A program made the position numbers and the translations under genes. Source: Trichoplusia ni (taxonomy: Eukaryota; Arthropoda; Insecta; Lepidoptera; Noctuidae). From it: DNA of 64,000 nt. Positions 35,396-48,900 of this stretch are shown here, piece by piece. Every line of letters begins with the position of its first letter. Position 1 is the stretch's first letter. Below the pieces are notes generated by a model. It had not been told where the DNA came from. It was given only the letters and a program-made list of their open reading frames with translations, and made no database searches. Where the stretch lies: the NCBI RefSeq assembly GCF_003590095.1, contig NC_039486.1, forward strand, positions 3,410,001 through 3,474,000. The letters run 5' to 3'.

Positions 35396-38300
35396 TAACA
35401 GGTAAAGCTGACAGGTATGTGGCTTACTTGCATGGCAAGCACATGTAGGTACACATGTTTCAAGTCATTGTATAATTGTTACTTTTCATCAAATAAATGA
35501 GTCGATCATGCAGCAATAGAAATAAAACAGGAATCACCCTCACGAAATCCTACAAGCTCAATTACTTTCATTACGTATCAACAAGTATGATGAAGTTAAT
35601 GACAACATTAACTCAAACTTGCCCAAGGGGTCATTCTCACTTGAAGTATGCAATAAAACCACTAATTACTAATAACATGACAGGCCGCATCAAACATGAG
35701 ATCGTTAGGCATTTTGTAACTAGATTCCATTAAACACGATGCATAATTGTTGGAACGTTTCGCCACGTTGATTATCTTTCACAATGGTCCGAAACGAAAC
35801 GTATCAATTATTAAAAATTACACAAAATATAGGTGGGGTATATTTGTGGTCGGTTATTACGATGTTCACAATTGATTACATAGTGATGCTTCGTGCAACT
35901 AAGTATGCAAATGTAATGTAAGGGTTACTGTCCGCGAGCTATTCATAACTGTTATCAAACATGTTTCAAAACTTAACGGGTAAAATTCATTATTGGTAAG
36001 TTTTTTTACGAACTTCTTATGAGTAACGGTCGTAATAGAGAAATACCATTGTAATACTTGGCTATATTATAAAACAGATGAGAATAATAAACAGAGAGAG
36101 GTAGAGAATAGGTACTCTGCGGCGATGTAAAAATACGACTAATTATTCAAATTGTATTCATAAAGACAATTGCATACCGCTTAACGGGATACAAGGTACC
36201 ATTGAATGCACTTGCAGTGACTCATCTCTTTGTATTACCAACATAAAAAAATACTAATTATTTAGTAAATCGTTATGTGCTTGTGAGGTGTAGTTAAGCA
36301 AACGTTTTTAAATATTGCATGTTCAGGAGGCAACAAATATTTTTGGAATTAATAGTATGTACAAAACCTGTGAAATATAACGAAGTATTCGCTTTCGGAA
36401 TGTTTGTGTTTATTGCTTACTTCAATCAGAATATGTCTGCATCCAATCCAGAGCGAGTTGGAATGGATGTTGAAAATGTATTCTTGGAAAAAGATAAGAA
36501 GAAGAGCAACTACGGAGAATTCAGTTGTTTTAGCGTTTAATTGTCCTTATAGGAAGATTAGTCTTTTGAAAGTCCGATTAAAAGACAAAGCAACTTCGAT
36601 AATTAATATCTTGTCAAAAAATCCATATCATTTAAAGTGAAAGTAAACAAAGAGGCGCAGACAAAGGAGATTAAAATACCATTAACGTTTTCACTTAAAA
36701 CGTAGAAAAATAAATTGTGAATGACGGTAGAATCAACTTGGAATCGCTTCACGGCAATACGGATGTATGTAAGTGTGAAGAATTTGCAAATAGACAACAG
36801 ATAATAATCTAATAAGAAAGAGCGCAGTGATTTTATTTTTATTTTATCTGTTTACAGACGTTTGATTACATTGATCAGTTGTTAAAACAACAAACATGGT
36901 ATTGTTTTTGTTGTGAAGGCGAAGTATGCTATGTTGAATTGAGAAAAACATTCTTAGGTCACAACTACAATACTCGCATAGCCCAGTGGTATAGGTCATC
37001 ACGCCATACATACTGCACGAAACGTGTCGAATATATGTCTGACCCGCAAATACGTCTGGGTGTTCTAAATGTGTACATGTGAATCGAATGTTTGGAAAAG
37101 CCCCGCGACTAATTTAGACAAATTATTACTCAAAGAAAATCTTCTACAATAAAAAATACATGTTTTACCATGCCAACTCTTATCATTGAAATCAATTTAG
37201 GTATTCAGGATAATCTCATTCTTTATATTCGCTCGCTTTTATTTGGTCGATATAATTAGATACTAATATAAGAACAATTCATTTGATAATGATCTATTAT
37301 AATCAACTAGCGACAATATATTGAAAGAGGAATATTTTACAGTTCTTATCTGTTATTTGCACAGTTTCTCTACAATTTACTAACGTATAAGAACATAATC
37401 GAACCAGTAAATTACGGAAAGGCTAAACTTATTGATAATGAGGAAATATTGTCACTTTCATTCATCTCAGATCGAGATGTTTTCTAAGCAATCTGCGCAG
37501 AATCAATAACATCGGACTTTCAATTGAAATGCACTTTCCGGAACAAATACAAGAACTATTCATTGTTCTGCGATAAATTGAAATATTCCTATTAAAACCT
37601 AAACTGCATTTAACGTTCTAATCAACGGCAAGGCCAACGGGGTAATATTTACGGATATTGACCTAAACCTGACCGACTTCAGTAAATACTTTTTTACGCA
37701 ACAATATATAAACAAAGGAAAGTGTGAATTAAGGAAACTGCGACGTAACCGCATGTTACTTAATGTGTAGATATTAATCGTACAGTGAAGGATTGTATGT
37801 AGTGTGAACCATTGGTTTGTTGCACGAACAAAATGTGCCCACAGATGCAGTCAGCCGAGATAACACCAATTGATGTAATTGATGTTAGAAGTCGGTGAAC
37901 GACTCATAAGTGCCGGCAATATATTATGAGCGCCCAACTGTACATGTATGAATCATTAATGTACTACTTAAAGATGCCTTTAATGGCTTAGCTGTCTACT
38001 CGTCGGAGATCACAGCACCTATTCAAATGAAGATCAAGCCATTTAACTCACGTGATAACCTAATGTATTGCCAACAGATCCATTTAAGCTTTGTGTAGAG
38101 AACAGATTAGCTATATTTTATCTTGAAATACGGAAAGCGTTTCTAACAGAATGTGCGTTGAATTTTAACTGTATTCACAATTGATTGGTCAACAAGGATT
38201 GTGGAGCTGCAATTTTAATGTTTAATTGCTACATCTAGTACGTTAGCGTCAGTTATACAGTTGCTGTGACACGCTTAAACCTCCTTAACGGAACTAATGA

Positions 38301-41277
38301 GACCGGCCCCTCAGTCACGGCAGTGGCCACTGCCTTTTCCGTCAGCTATTTGTGTCACTCTAATCCTGCACTCGACATATCTTCAACTATCCTAACGACG
38401 GCGACGTTCAAACGTCCAAAACTCCCTGTATACTAACTTGACATGTTTGCTGCCGCTGTTTGAGTATTTGAACGTGTGCGAAGTGTAAATCGGATTAACA
38501 CGTTCACGTGTTTGACTAATAGCACGTTTGGTGAGACTTAAAATAATCCAACCTTAGTCATATTAATTAGCTATTTTATATATTTCGAAAAACAAATCAG
38601 TCTTAGGGGATTTAATCACGGATAAAATTCGTGTCACAATTCCCAGCCAAGTTAAGTGTATGATTCAATAAGAGTGTCATACTCGATATCGCTTTCGGCT
38701 TATTCAAGTGGGTCGAACTAATGTCGGCACTGTCAAACAAGAACATTGATAGCATATGGCAAGACGTCTAAGGAGCTCAAGTGTGGGCACGAACAATGCA
38801 GTGAATCATCACAGCTGTAAATGAAGTGTATGCAACAATCAGTCGGTGTTCCCGAAACGAAAATAGATGTTGTACCGACAGCGTTAACTATGCAACGCGT
38901 TAGCTGTTTCAGGTGAAGCCAAGCTTAGAAACATCCAAATTTAGAATACCGTGTATGGTCGTACCTTACCGTCTTTCAACAGACTGACACTAAAAGTTTA
39001 ATGATGCTTCGGTTGAATGAATCCATATGCATATAAATGAGAAGCATTTGTGTGTCGCTTAAAATTGACAACTGTCTTATAAAAGATGCTTATATTCATG
39101 ATTCTCGGAGGGGGCCGTCTGACAATTAACTCTAACAGTTTTTGTTTGTCTGACCATAAACTTAACGCGTGTAGAACGGCATTATCGTATAAACAAGGAA
39201 ACGTCCGCGACGGGCGCCATGGGCCGGTAATCTGGGTCGCCTTTAAAACTTTTTACCATAATTCTTCTTTCACCTCCCACAGCCGGCGCACGTTTATTTA
39301 CACCAACACAAATGTAATCAGATGCAGTAAAACACATAATTACATCTGTTTTCTTTTTAACCATATAAAATATAAATTATGTGTTGTCTGATACGAGCTT
39401 ACAGCTAGCCGTGATCTACGTATCACGATGTGTTGAAAGTGCATATTGCAACATAAGCTTCTAGGAAGTCTTAGATATCTATCATATATCTTAGTGACAC
39501 TTCAAAGAACGACAATCGATTGTTCGCTGAGTGGGACACTTTCTCCGCAGCCCTGGCTCACGCCTCTTTAATTCTGAATCCTATGTAATTCAATTTTGTT
39601 ATCGACATTGAGCGGATTAAAATCCGAGTTGGTTATAAATAGATTCACATGCACGATTAACCATGAACTTAAAAGTAAGATATTACATAATATCGAAATT
39701 TAATTCGAAGTAGCTTTCTGCTTCATGAAGTCTTTTTTACTGTTTTTAGAATAAAATTTGTCAATCTATTGTTTTATAATATTTTCATTAGTGGTATTTT
39801 GAATTGAGCAATCTATTTAAGGGAAATCCAAAAATAGGAGCCCAAATGTTTCTATTCATCTGTTTTCCTAGAATAAGTTTAAAGTAGAGGAATTGGAGGA
39901 ACTTTATATTTATAGACATTTTCCTAAAGTGGTTCTATTTTTAAATGATGTTTAGGGTGTGTTCACATAGTAGTTTAATTGATTTAGAAAATTTACTTTA
40001 CTTACAACTCTAACTTATTTTCAAAAATTTCATGATTTTAGTCTTTTAGCTGTTTTTTTTTCATCATCACTGCTGTAAAAATGTTCCCATTGATAATTTG
40101 ATACGGTAAACAATATTTGGATATTTCTAGAATAAACCCGTCGTATACCAATGGTTTAAAGGGTCAGTAAACCTGTGTAAAGAAAACTAAACAATACAAT
40201 ACGAGGTCTTTGAGTGAGTCACATACTATGTACTTACAATACGGAAGTCGCTTGTTCGGTACAGGGATCCCAAGGCTACTCGCCAATGGTGATTTGGTGA
40301 TTTTTTATACAAACTAAAATCATTTTTGAAATCCAACAATAATGGTATCTTTGAAGTTTGTTTACATAAAAAATTATTAAAATTAACTTGTTCTAGTACA
40401 TTTTGCTTCCTTTTTTACTATCCCCAACCATTTTTAAAGCGTTATAATCTTATAATATTTAATAGAAGAGTCGTTACAGCCGTTGTTAATAAAAATGTTT
40501 TTCATACATTTATTTTTTTGGATTCCAACAGTTTTTATTACAGAATTTCTCCTTTGTTTCAGAATAGTTTCGCAATAGAAATTAAATGAATTCAAAATTA
40601 CATAAAGTTGAAACTGCAGCTTCCCTAATACAATTACGTATGCATACGTGAGAGTGAACACAATAGCACGTTCCAACGCCCCGTTAATCTGAAAATGGGG
40701 TCTCACAGCTATTCATATTTAGAGTAGAAATATAACTTAGATTGAGTGATATCCCGAGTCAAGCAAGCATTTCTCTACGCGCTAATTAAAGTGCACGACG
40801 AAATCCGATAATGCGGTATCATGTTGCAATATGTCACTCGAAACTACATGAGGCGAGGCCCGTCCGACCTGGCCGGCTCTGGTTTCTTGTGGTTCAATAA
40901 TGTCTTGTTTTATAAAGTAATACCAGTATCGACTTTCTGTTGACTTCCCCGAGTCATGATTCATGTTTTAATTAATCTAACGGCAAACGTAATGATGCAA
41001 ACGCTTCCAGCGCGCTAGAATATAAACCGTCGTTTAATAAAAACTATATTTGACACAGATCACGTTCAGGTTGTTCTGAATACATTATAATGAGTTTTTT
41101 TTTCACTAGCTTATAATATCAAATAAACAAAGCCGGTATTCTTGACCTTCTTCATAATGTAGGACTAGGATTCGACAAGTCAATACGGTCAATAGTAAGC
41201 ATCTACTTTTTGGAGACATTACTGTTTTTAAAGTTCATTACGAAATGCCGATTGAACAGTTCACATAATTCTGTGAT
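35396..41277. other. Gene-poor stretch
   Basis: About 5.9 kb of mostly AT-rich DNA. Slightly GC-richer patches lie near 38280-38480 and 39180-39300, with no consistent reading frame. They could be regulatory. No exon, RNA gene or repeat was recognised. Confidence 0.45.
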
Positions 41278-41390
41278 GGAAGGCGGAAACAGCAGCGGAA
41301 GCGGCGTCACGGTCCACGGTGCACGCGCACACTATGAAATGACGTCATCGCCGGGGTCCCAGCTGGACTTTACAACAGGCCGCAAACAGG
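41276..41390 (+). CDS. Candidate isolated first coding exon
   Basis: A short GC-rich plus-strand frame starts at ATG 41276 (TGTGATGG context) and encodes MEGGNSSGSGVTVHGARAHY, continuing to ...LDFTTGRKQ, where a CAG|GTTTTA donor follows (phase 0). Gly/Ser-rich low complexity followed by a more ordered segment fits a cytoplasmic N-terminus. No in-phase downstream exon was found on the plus strand before the window ends, so this would be the 5' exon of a gene lying mainly to the right. The donor is weak (A at +5). The family is not recognised. It overlaps a perfect CRE palindrome, so a regulatory role is the main alternative. Confidence 0.4.
41341..41348. promoter_or_regulatory. Perfect CRE palindrome TGACGTCA
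   Basis: The full 8-bp cAMP-response/ATF site TGACGTCA sits within the GC-rich 41.3-kb island. It may simply encode Met-Thr-Ser if the exon is real. Confidence 0.4.
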
Positions 41391-44300
41391 TTTTATTTGA
41401 TTTACATTATTATTCTTTTTGACATAAAGCTGACATGCATTCAGTTGAAAATGTAATTCAATATATGATACTTTTAGTTCTCCTTTATCAAATAACAGGA
41501 GTATCGTGTGGCGTTTCAAGGCGATTACAATCGTGATACCATTAAGATAAAAAGTGCTACTCAAGACCTGTCAAAATAGAATCATTTGACGATGTTATTT
41601 TTTGTTGCATCAAATGAAAAAGAACCTTGAGCATCGATTAAATTATTTTGAAATTATATTGACACTTTTAGAAGACAGGTAATAAAGATGACTGTCGTTT
41701 TTTTGCATCCGGAATTATGTTCCGTAACGTCCGCCGATGTCATCCGATGTTTATAAAAAGAATAACCACAGCAAAAAGTTGTTTTGAGCGTTCTGGGTGA
41801 TAATGAGTGGTTTCTATGTTTAGCTATAGATGTTTCATGTTTGTACAGCATAACGTATTTAACAGGATTTGTAATAAATTGGAAAGTGAATTAAAAACGA
41901 CTAAGTGTCAACTTGTTTAACTATTTATTGTGTGGTAATTTGAACTATCTTTAATACTGTAATGGCTAGTAAAGTTTATTCGCGACATTGATAAGATCTT
42001 TATTTGTATGACAGAACCGGTAAGCCTTGCCTTGTGTTGTGAAATTCAAAGTCGGCTTATTTGGATTCTTGTAGCATCGAGTTATTTCTACTAGTAGCCA
42101 CCGTTCGTCAACAAGTTTCTCTGTGTTTTTTCCTCCAAAAGTATTTATCTTTAACAATATAACTCGACATGGCCTGCATAGTGAAATCGCGTGATCTGAA
42201 TTAATAGCTTTACCTGCACAAATGACCTTATACACAATAACAATGACTTATTTTATACACGTCTGAATATAAAAGTAGAAACTTTATACATTGCGTTTCA
42301 AATCGCTGTACAAGAGCAAACTAAAGCAAATACAATACAAATGGATATCGAAGTATTGGAATATTGAGACAAAAATTTAAACAGAATATTTTTTAAACAG
42401 CTAATTATGCACAAACAGATGCTTTCTCGCGATTTCTAAGGAAAAAAAGTAGAAAGTTATACGTTCGAGAACGGCATCCAACGCACGTTATATCGAATTC
42501 AAATCGTTGCGTTCCATATCTCCTCCCGAATGAGTCGTGCCACGCGACCGATCTTATATAGGTACTTATCGGTTTTTAACATATTTATTGAATAAAATGA
42601 CATTAAATAAAGTTGAAATCTTATCTGAGAGACTTAAAAAGCAATAACTTAATTAAACTTTCCATTTAAGATTAAGTAATTCGTTCCAAAAATATTTCGC
42701 TTTACAGAGAATCGATTAAATTATACTAATTAAACGAGAGCAAAAGCTTTTTTTTTTAAGATTTAAAAGCGGTTTAACTGAGACTTGAAATAAGCTTCTC
42801 ATTTCTTGAAGATAATATTACACTACACATGTGTACAATGTTAAGAAGGGCATTTTTTCTACGAAATACGAGACTTCCAAACTTGTTTTCAATGAAATTA
42901 AATCATGCAAGGAGGTAAAATCCTCGCTCTAAGAGCTCCCCTATTTGTACACCCTTGAACTCACAATAAATATCACTTAGAATGATGAATGGCTGAACGA
43001 ATTGGTTGACATTACTCCCTTCCGTTGCATTTTGTTTGACGTTGAATAATACTCAATACTCGAAAGAGTTTGTATAAAGGATACTGTGAGCGTTTTATAA
43101 AGTCGATTGGAGGTTCAGATATTGGTACATACGTACATACTACATAACTAGGAGTCAAAGCGAACTGAATTCCATGTAATCTGTACTTACGCTTCACGGT
43201 CCGGTGCACATCTCGTTTGCGTTCTATGTACGCGTCGTAAACTATAATTAAAGTTTAATTCTATGAATGTAGATACCTCTTTGTGAGTGGTTTAGTTATT
43301 TACGTGTCTCAATTCATTCTTTAAACAAACATAGTCATGCATTTCACATATTGAGAGCCGGTTGTCAATAGTCTGTATTAAATAGTCTAAAGAGGTTTAT
43401 ATGCAATGGATTTTGGTACTTTTAAGCCAGTTACCTTCTTAAAAAACGCATTAATTTTAGAAAGCCTCGGAAAATCTATTTCAATCTTCTTTGTTGTTCC
43501 ACGTCAATATTTATTTACGTAATCAAGTAGGCAGTACTGATAAGAGCACTATTTATAGAAATCTTTTCACACGGTGCTGACCGCGGCAACCTTGTAAATG
43601 ATTGGCTGTTTATAAACGTATTGTGTACGCATGTGTGTATCCTGATTATGTAAAAACATTATGGCCTTAAACTAGCCAATAAATTACAGAGCTGTAGAAA
43701 AACTAATAAAAATGTGTATAAAATAGTGCCAGTTGTTTGTAACAAGAGCTAGAGTCGAGTCCAACACTTATTTTTTTATATAAAAATAATAAAAAGAAGG
43801 TCGTAATCGTAACTTCGTAAGAGTTAGTCGTTCATTAGTAACTCGAGCATGACTCAGCCTTGTAAACAAATCTGTCTCGAATAGTCTCGACGCAACGGTC
43901 TTTAATCTGTATCACATCCTTTATATCAAGCTCTGGCAGACTCTGACTTGATTGAATGATCCGTAAATTTTCCGAGGTGGGTCGCAAGAGAAAACAACAT
44001 AACTGGTAATGTGATAATGATATGACGTCTGTTATTGCCGTGTAGCGGGGAAGCCGGGCCACTAACCCATTTACGACCGGGGCGGTAATTGAATTACACT
44101 CGTCTGACGCTACGAAACGTTCAATCGTACTCTTGTGACTTTATTGTGAGGGCTCTATTGGTTAGTCCTATTCGACCATTATTGTCATCCTGAGAATTTA
44201 TCTATCTGCATGCTTACAATTACAATATACTGTCGTTCGTAATAAAAGAAAAGTTTAATATTAAAAGTCTGACGGTAGGTCAGTGATCACCTCTACTTAT

Positions 44301-45865
44301 GGACATCAGCTTTTTGAAACGCCGCAAAAATTTAAAAGAAATTTAGGCTAACCGAATCAGCCGTGCTACATTTTTTTAAACAAAATATTGTCAGTCAGAC
44401 TTTTTGCAGTCAGTTCCCGAGTAAGTAGCCCATTTGACACAAAAGACGCGACAGTTTCTTGCGATATCAACAATAATTTTAGGTAAGATATTTTTTTGTC
44501 CACCAGTACAGTGAGTCAACGAAACCCGGCCGAGATGGAGACTTTATGACAAGGCGCCAAGAACTTAAGTGAAAGTCCCATAAACAGTAACAGGACGTAA
44601 TCATTAACTCGGCCCATTAGGATAACCTCGTTCATAAAAGTGATACGATATGGTTATTTTAAATATCTAGAAGGAAATTAAACCGAGGTTATTGCTAACA
44701 TAAAGGTTAATTAGTTTGTTTACATGATTAAGAATCTCAGTGTTTCTTACTTACTCATACTTCTATATTCAGCTATTAAATGTGCTTACCTGCAAAAGAA
44801 AGAACATTTTGTTAGTACATTTCGTGTCAAATTTTAGTAATGTACCTGTAACCTGTACACCCTATATATAATAGTAGTATAGTACATACTAACATTCTAA
44901 AATCATCTTAATTGCTTGGAAATAAAGACAATTTAAGGTTTATTCAGTACCCTTGCTGTACATTTGATTGAACTTTTTATAAAATCAAGGTGTTCTATGT
45001 AAGGACTGCTCTATTTTATTTGAACAATAAATGCAAACTTAAACAAAACAAAATTGTCTGTTAATTTACTAATAGAGCATAAATTATGTCTCGTGGTTCA
45101 TTCCTAACTTATTAGATGTGCTATTGATTAAATAATTTCAATCCACTTAGATGTTTAATAGGTATTTGCCTTTACAGAAGTCTGTTATTGAACGGCGTAT
45201 CTATAAATTTTCCAATGAGTTTTGTTCGCTTTTGTTCAGTTGTAGAAAAGACATCGTTTGCGATAAGACATCCATTGTCCAGCCCTTCTCGCCTTCTATT
45301 GGTTTATAAAGACAGAGAACAATACATGTTACCTATACTATTGTATTCTACACCACGATAGGAAAAGAAGAAAATTCTAAAGAAAACGCTAGATCTTTCT
45401 ATAATATACCCATTGGAACTCCTCTGTGATCAAGAGATGACATCGGTATGTAAGTATCGGTGCACTCAGAGTCATTACTGTAACGTGTTAATATGACTGA
45501 AAAACTACTTAAGATTCCAAATAATTTCCTACTTTTATAATAGTCATCCGTTTTCTGTTTGTTCTTCAGTTCTCATGTTGTGATTTGAGGAAGTTACCAC
45601 TAACTCTTTAAGTAGGAACGTTGTGGAAGAGAGACGGTTCTCTACTCCGTGTAGCGCGTTATCTCTTTCCCACAACTGCAGCAGTTTTACTTTAGAGTTT
45701 GGGAGATCGCGGTAGGTCCACTGGGTGGCCATTAATCATAGCTAGCGCCACCGCACACCGCGATACTGATATCAGAAAGGAGCTCTATTTGCGATTTTTT
45801 GTTTAAACCGAAAGGATTGAGTATGTTTTTTACTTATGTATGTAGCTTTGTAGGAATATTCGTTT
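41391..45865. other. Gene-poor stretch
   Basis: AT-rich DNA with only short, unrelated open frames. No splice-linked coding segment, RNA gene or recognisable mobile element was seen. Confidence 0.45.
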
Positions 45866-45990
45866 TAGATTAGATTAGATTAGAATATTCTTTATTGTAC
45901 ACCATGGAATTACAGCAGTGATTCTTAATACATACAATGTTAGGGTACAATGGCGGTCTAATTTATTTTTCTTCTAAAAAATAATCTCTC
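45866..45990 (-). mobile_element. LINE/SINE 3' tail with (GATTA)n
   Basis: On the minus strand the sequence reads GGTGTACAATAAAGAATATT and then runs into TCTAATCTAATCTAATC. This is the usual poly(A)-signal plus pentamer tail of lepidopteran non-LTR retroelements. Only the 3' end is recognisable; the other boundary is approximate. Confidence 0.6.
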
Positions 45991-48900
45991 AAGATCTTTG
46001 GTCATAAGCTATATCACCAATTATCTTTAACATTTTATTTTAATGAAGAAAATAAAGTGAAAGTACTTATATCACTTTTAAATTGAATTGAGGTCCATTA
46101 ATCACGAGGTAATTGAGCAAGTAAGAACATAATCAAAATAATTTAATCTTTATCCAACACCATCTAACCAGCTTATCCGACGAAATCTACCTTGCATTTA
46201 ACTTGCAACATACAAAATATATTATCTGAAACATAATATAAAATACTAACAGCGGATAAAAACGCTTATACCAGTAATTAAAATGGCATAGTTTCATTTA
46301 AGGTTGCAAAATATGGGAAATGTTTACATCACCGCGATTCTATTATACTACGCCTTATATAACGGTAGGTACTACAATGCTACATTTACGGTTATTATTT
46401 TAATAATACCATCAAAATATATTATTATAGTTATTACGCAATACGCAATTTATAGCAATAATTTAATGTAACTTATTCGGCCTTACAAATTTTGAATTAC
46501 ATTATATCACTGTGAATTGTAAAAGCTTCGAAAGTAATTGTTGCACTTGCGCATTGGGCACCGGATCGATACGGTTTAGGTAGCGGGGCCGTGACGCAGT
46601 TTCCGAATGATAAAAACGAAAAAAGGCTAAAATTCTGAGAACTATTGACGAAATAGTTGCGTATTTTATACATACAGACCATACGGAAATAAGAGTAAGG
46701 TACAACCTGTAGAGTTAACAACATAAGAAATTCCAGAAAAAAATGGGGCCCAAAGGAAAACAATAAAAATCAGTTTTGTCCAATAAAGAAGAATAAATTG
46801 GGGCTTTATAAAATGATTTTGTCCAGTACAATTGTATACATAAGAAATCCAATGCTTGAAGAGACATCACAGTGAAAACAAAAATAAAATGATTATTCTA
46901 ATCGAAATAGGCTATGTTAATTAAACACTTCATTAAGAAACTTGAATAGAAACATAGAATGCAGCGCCACGGTACTGAAATGCATTCGCTATTGATTTTG
47001 TCTTGACCCCTCCCTCTACCCCGAGCGGAAGGTTCTGAAACTAGATTGAACTGGAAATAGGGCGTGATCGCCAGAGCTTTCTAAAAAACCTGAATTTTGA
47101 ATTGTTTTGCTCGTTTCGAGGAAGAAGGAAGTACCAGTATTATCCTAGGTAGCACTTACCAGATAATTGTGAATTGAAAAAACACATATCTTCTTAGCAC
47201 TTTTTGCAGCATACACCGTGAGCTATAAGCGATCTGGGCTGACTGAGCGATGGAGCTTTGGTCTGGTCTGTACCTCCCTTACCCCCGCGACCAGGGAGTT
47301 GCGCACGCAGCGCTAGCCTATAGTAGTTCCGATAGATTCACAGATTTATAGATTAGGTCGGACCTAGTTTACCTCGAAACGGGAACGCTGTTCTAGATTT
47401 TAACTCAGGTACCTACCCTAAGTTTTAAAGTGCGTTTTGGCCAAAAATATGTTCAATTTAAATGTGACCACTGAGACGATTCTCATTCCTTCAAAAGCAA
47501 AGATTTGTTAAAGCTCCGGATTTTATGCATTTATTAATAACGTAATTAAATAATTACGTTTATAAAAAAATGGGTGTGGCATAGATTAGTATCATGTGAG
47601 CGGCGTAACATGGTTCATGTGTCTAGTAGTTTGCGTAGGTATGCATGGTAATCTATATCCAGTAAGCTTTTAGATAATGGAACCTTTATTTGGCGTAATT
47701 AGTTCAATTATCAAGTACTTGGTTGAAATGTGTTGTGTTATGTCAAAGGATTCTATTATAACCAGGAAAGCTCTTTTGGGGATATTCTAGGTTTTTAGGA
47801 AGGTTACGAACGGGTGTATATTTTTAACAGTAACAATGCATTACTTTTTAATATGTTTGATTCTATAAGGTAAGTATAAACCCTTGAAAGATCTAAAACG
47901 TCACATCAAATATCAACAATAACAAGCTTATTTTCCACGCCAAGCACAAAACTTGTAGTGGCCATTAGCATACGATTACCCCGACGTATTAAAGGCATGC
48001 ATAAGTTGGGTGCAGTTTACATGACAGCGGTTCGCAGAAGTCACAATGTCAATTTGTTCCATGAACCGTATTGTTGCTTCGCTCATGTAAACATCGGCCG
48101 ATATGCGCTCAAAGCAAACAATAACGTATATGAGTATAACAATCGTCGGCCGCGTTCTGTTTGCAAGTGAACCGGGCCAGACAGTATTTATTAGGCGCAT
48201 ATTGCTCTATGCTTACCTGAAACGAAAGACTTGTTTATAAAAACAATGCGAGTGCATATAGATGATCATTAACTGAGATCTGATTAAATATCGTAGTAAT
48301 TGAAAGGACTGATCGCTGTTTCCTCTTGAATTCGTGATACATGGTGAGACGAGGGTAAGATACTAGATCAATAGACTCTTAGATTTACATAATTATTCTA
48401 CAAGTATGTAAATATATTATGTAATTAGAAAGCAATTTAATATGCATTTATTGAATATTATCTTCGTTTAGGAAATCAATTTTGCATGACAATACCACAT
48501 CAAAAAACATATTTGTAGAGATTGTTTCCTCCTAATAACCAAAATTGCGTCGCCGCACAGAATTACCGTATGCGGTTACGTTGTCATTGAAATCAATGCT
48601 GAATGTACTAGAAGGTAAGATATTGTGCGGCTTTAATATAACCGTAAATTCAGAGGTTGGCTTTGAGTGTGTAAGTCCGTTTTGCTTGAGTGGTATCCTC
48701 GTCTCGTTCAGTCAAACGTGACCCGTCCACCAATGTCCAATCAAATCTCCCTTCGAGACGGAATCATTATGTTGGATTAGCTACTTTGTACGACGCATCA
48801 AATTGTATTAATCTTAAAATTTTGGTAGGTAAATTATTCCTTTACTGCAAAATTATATTTTAGGTAACCGTTAAAGTACTAGACAATCACATTACAAGGT

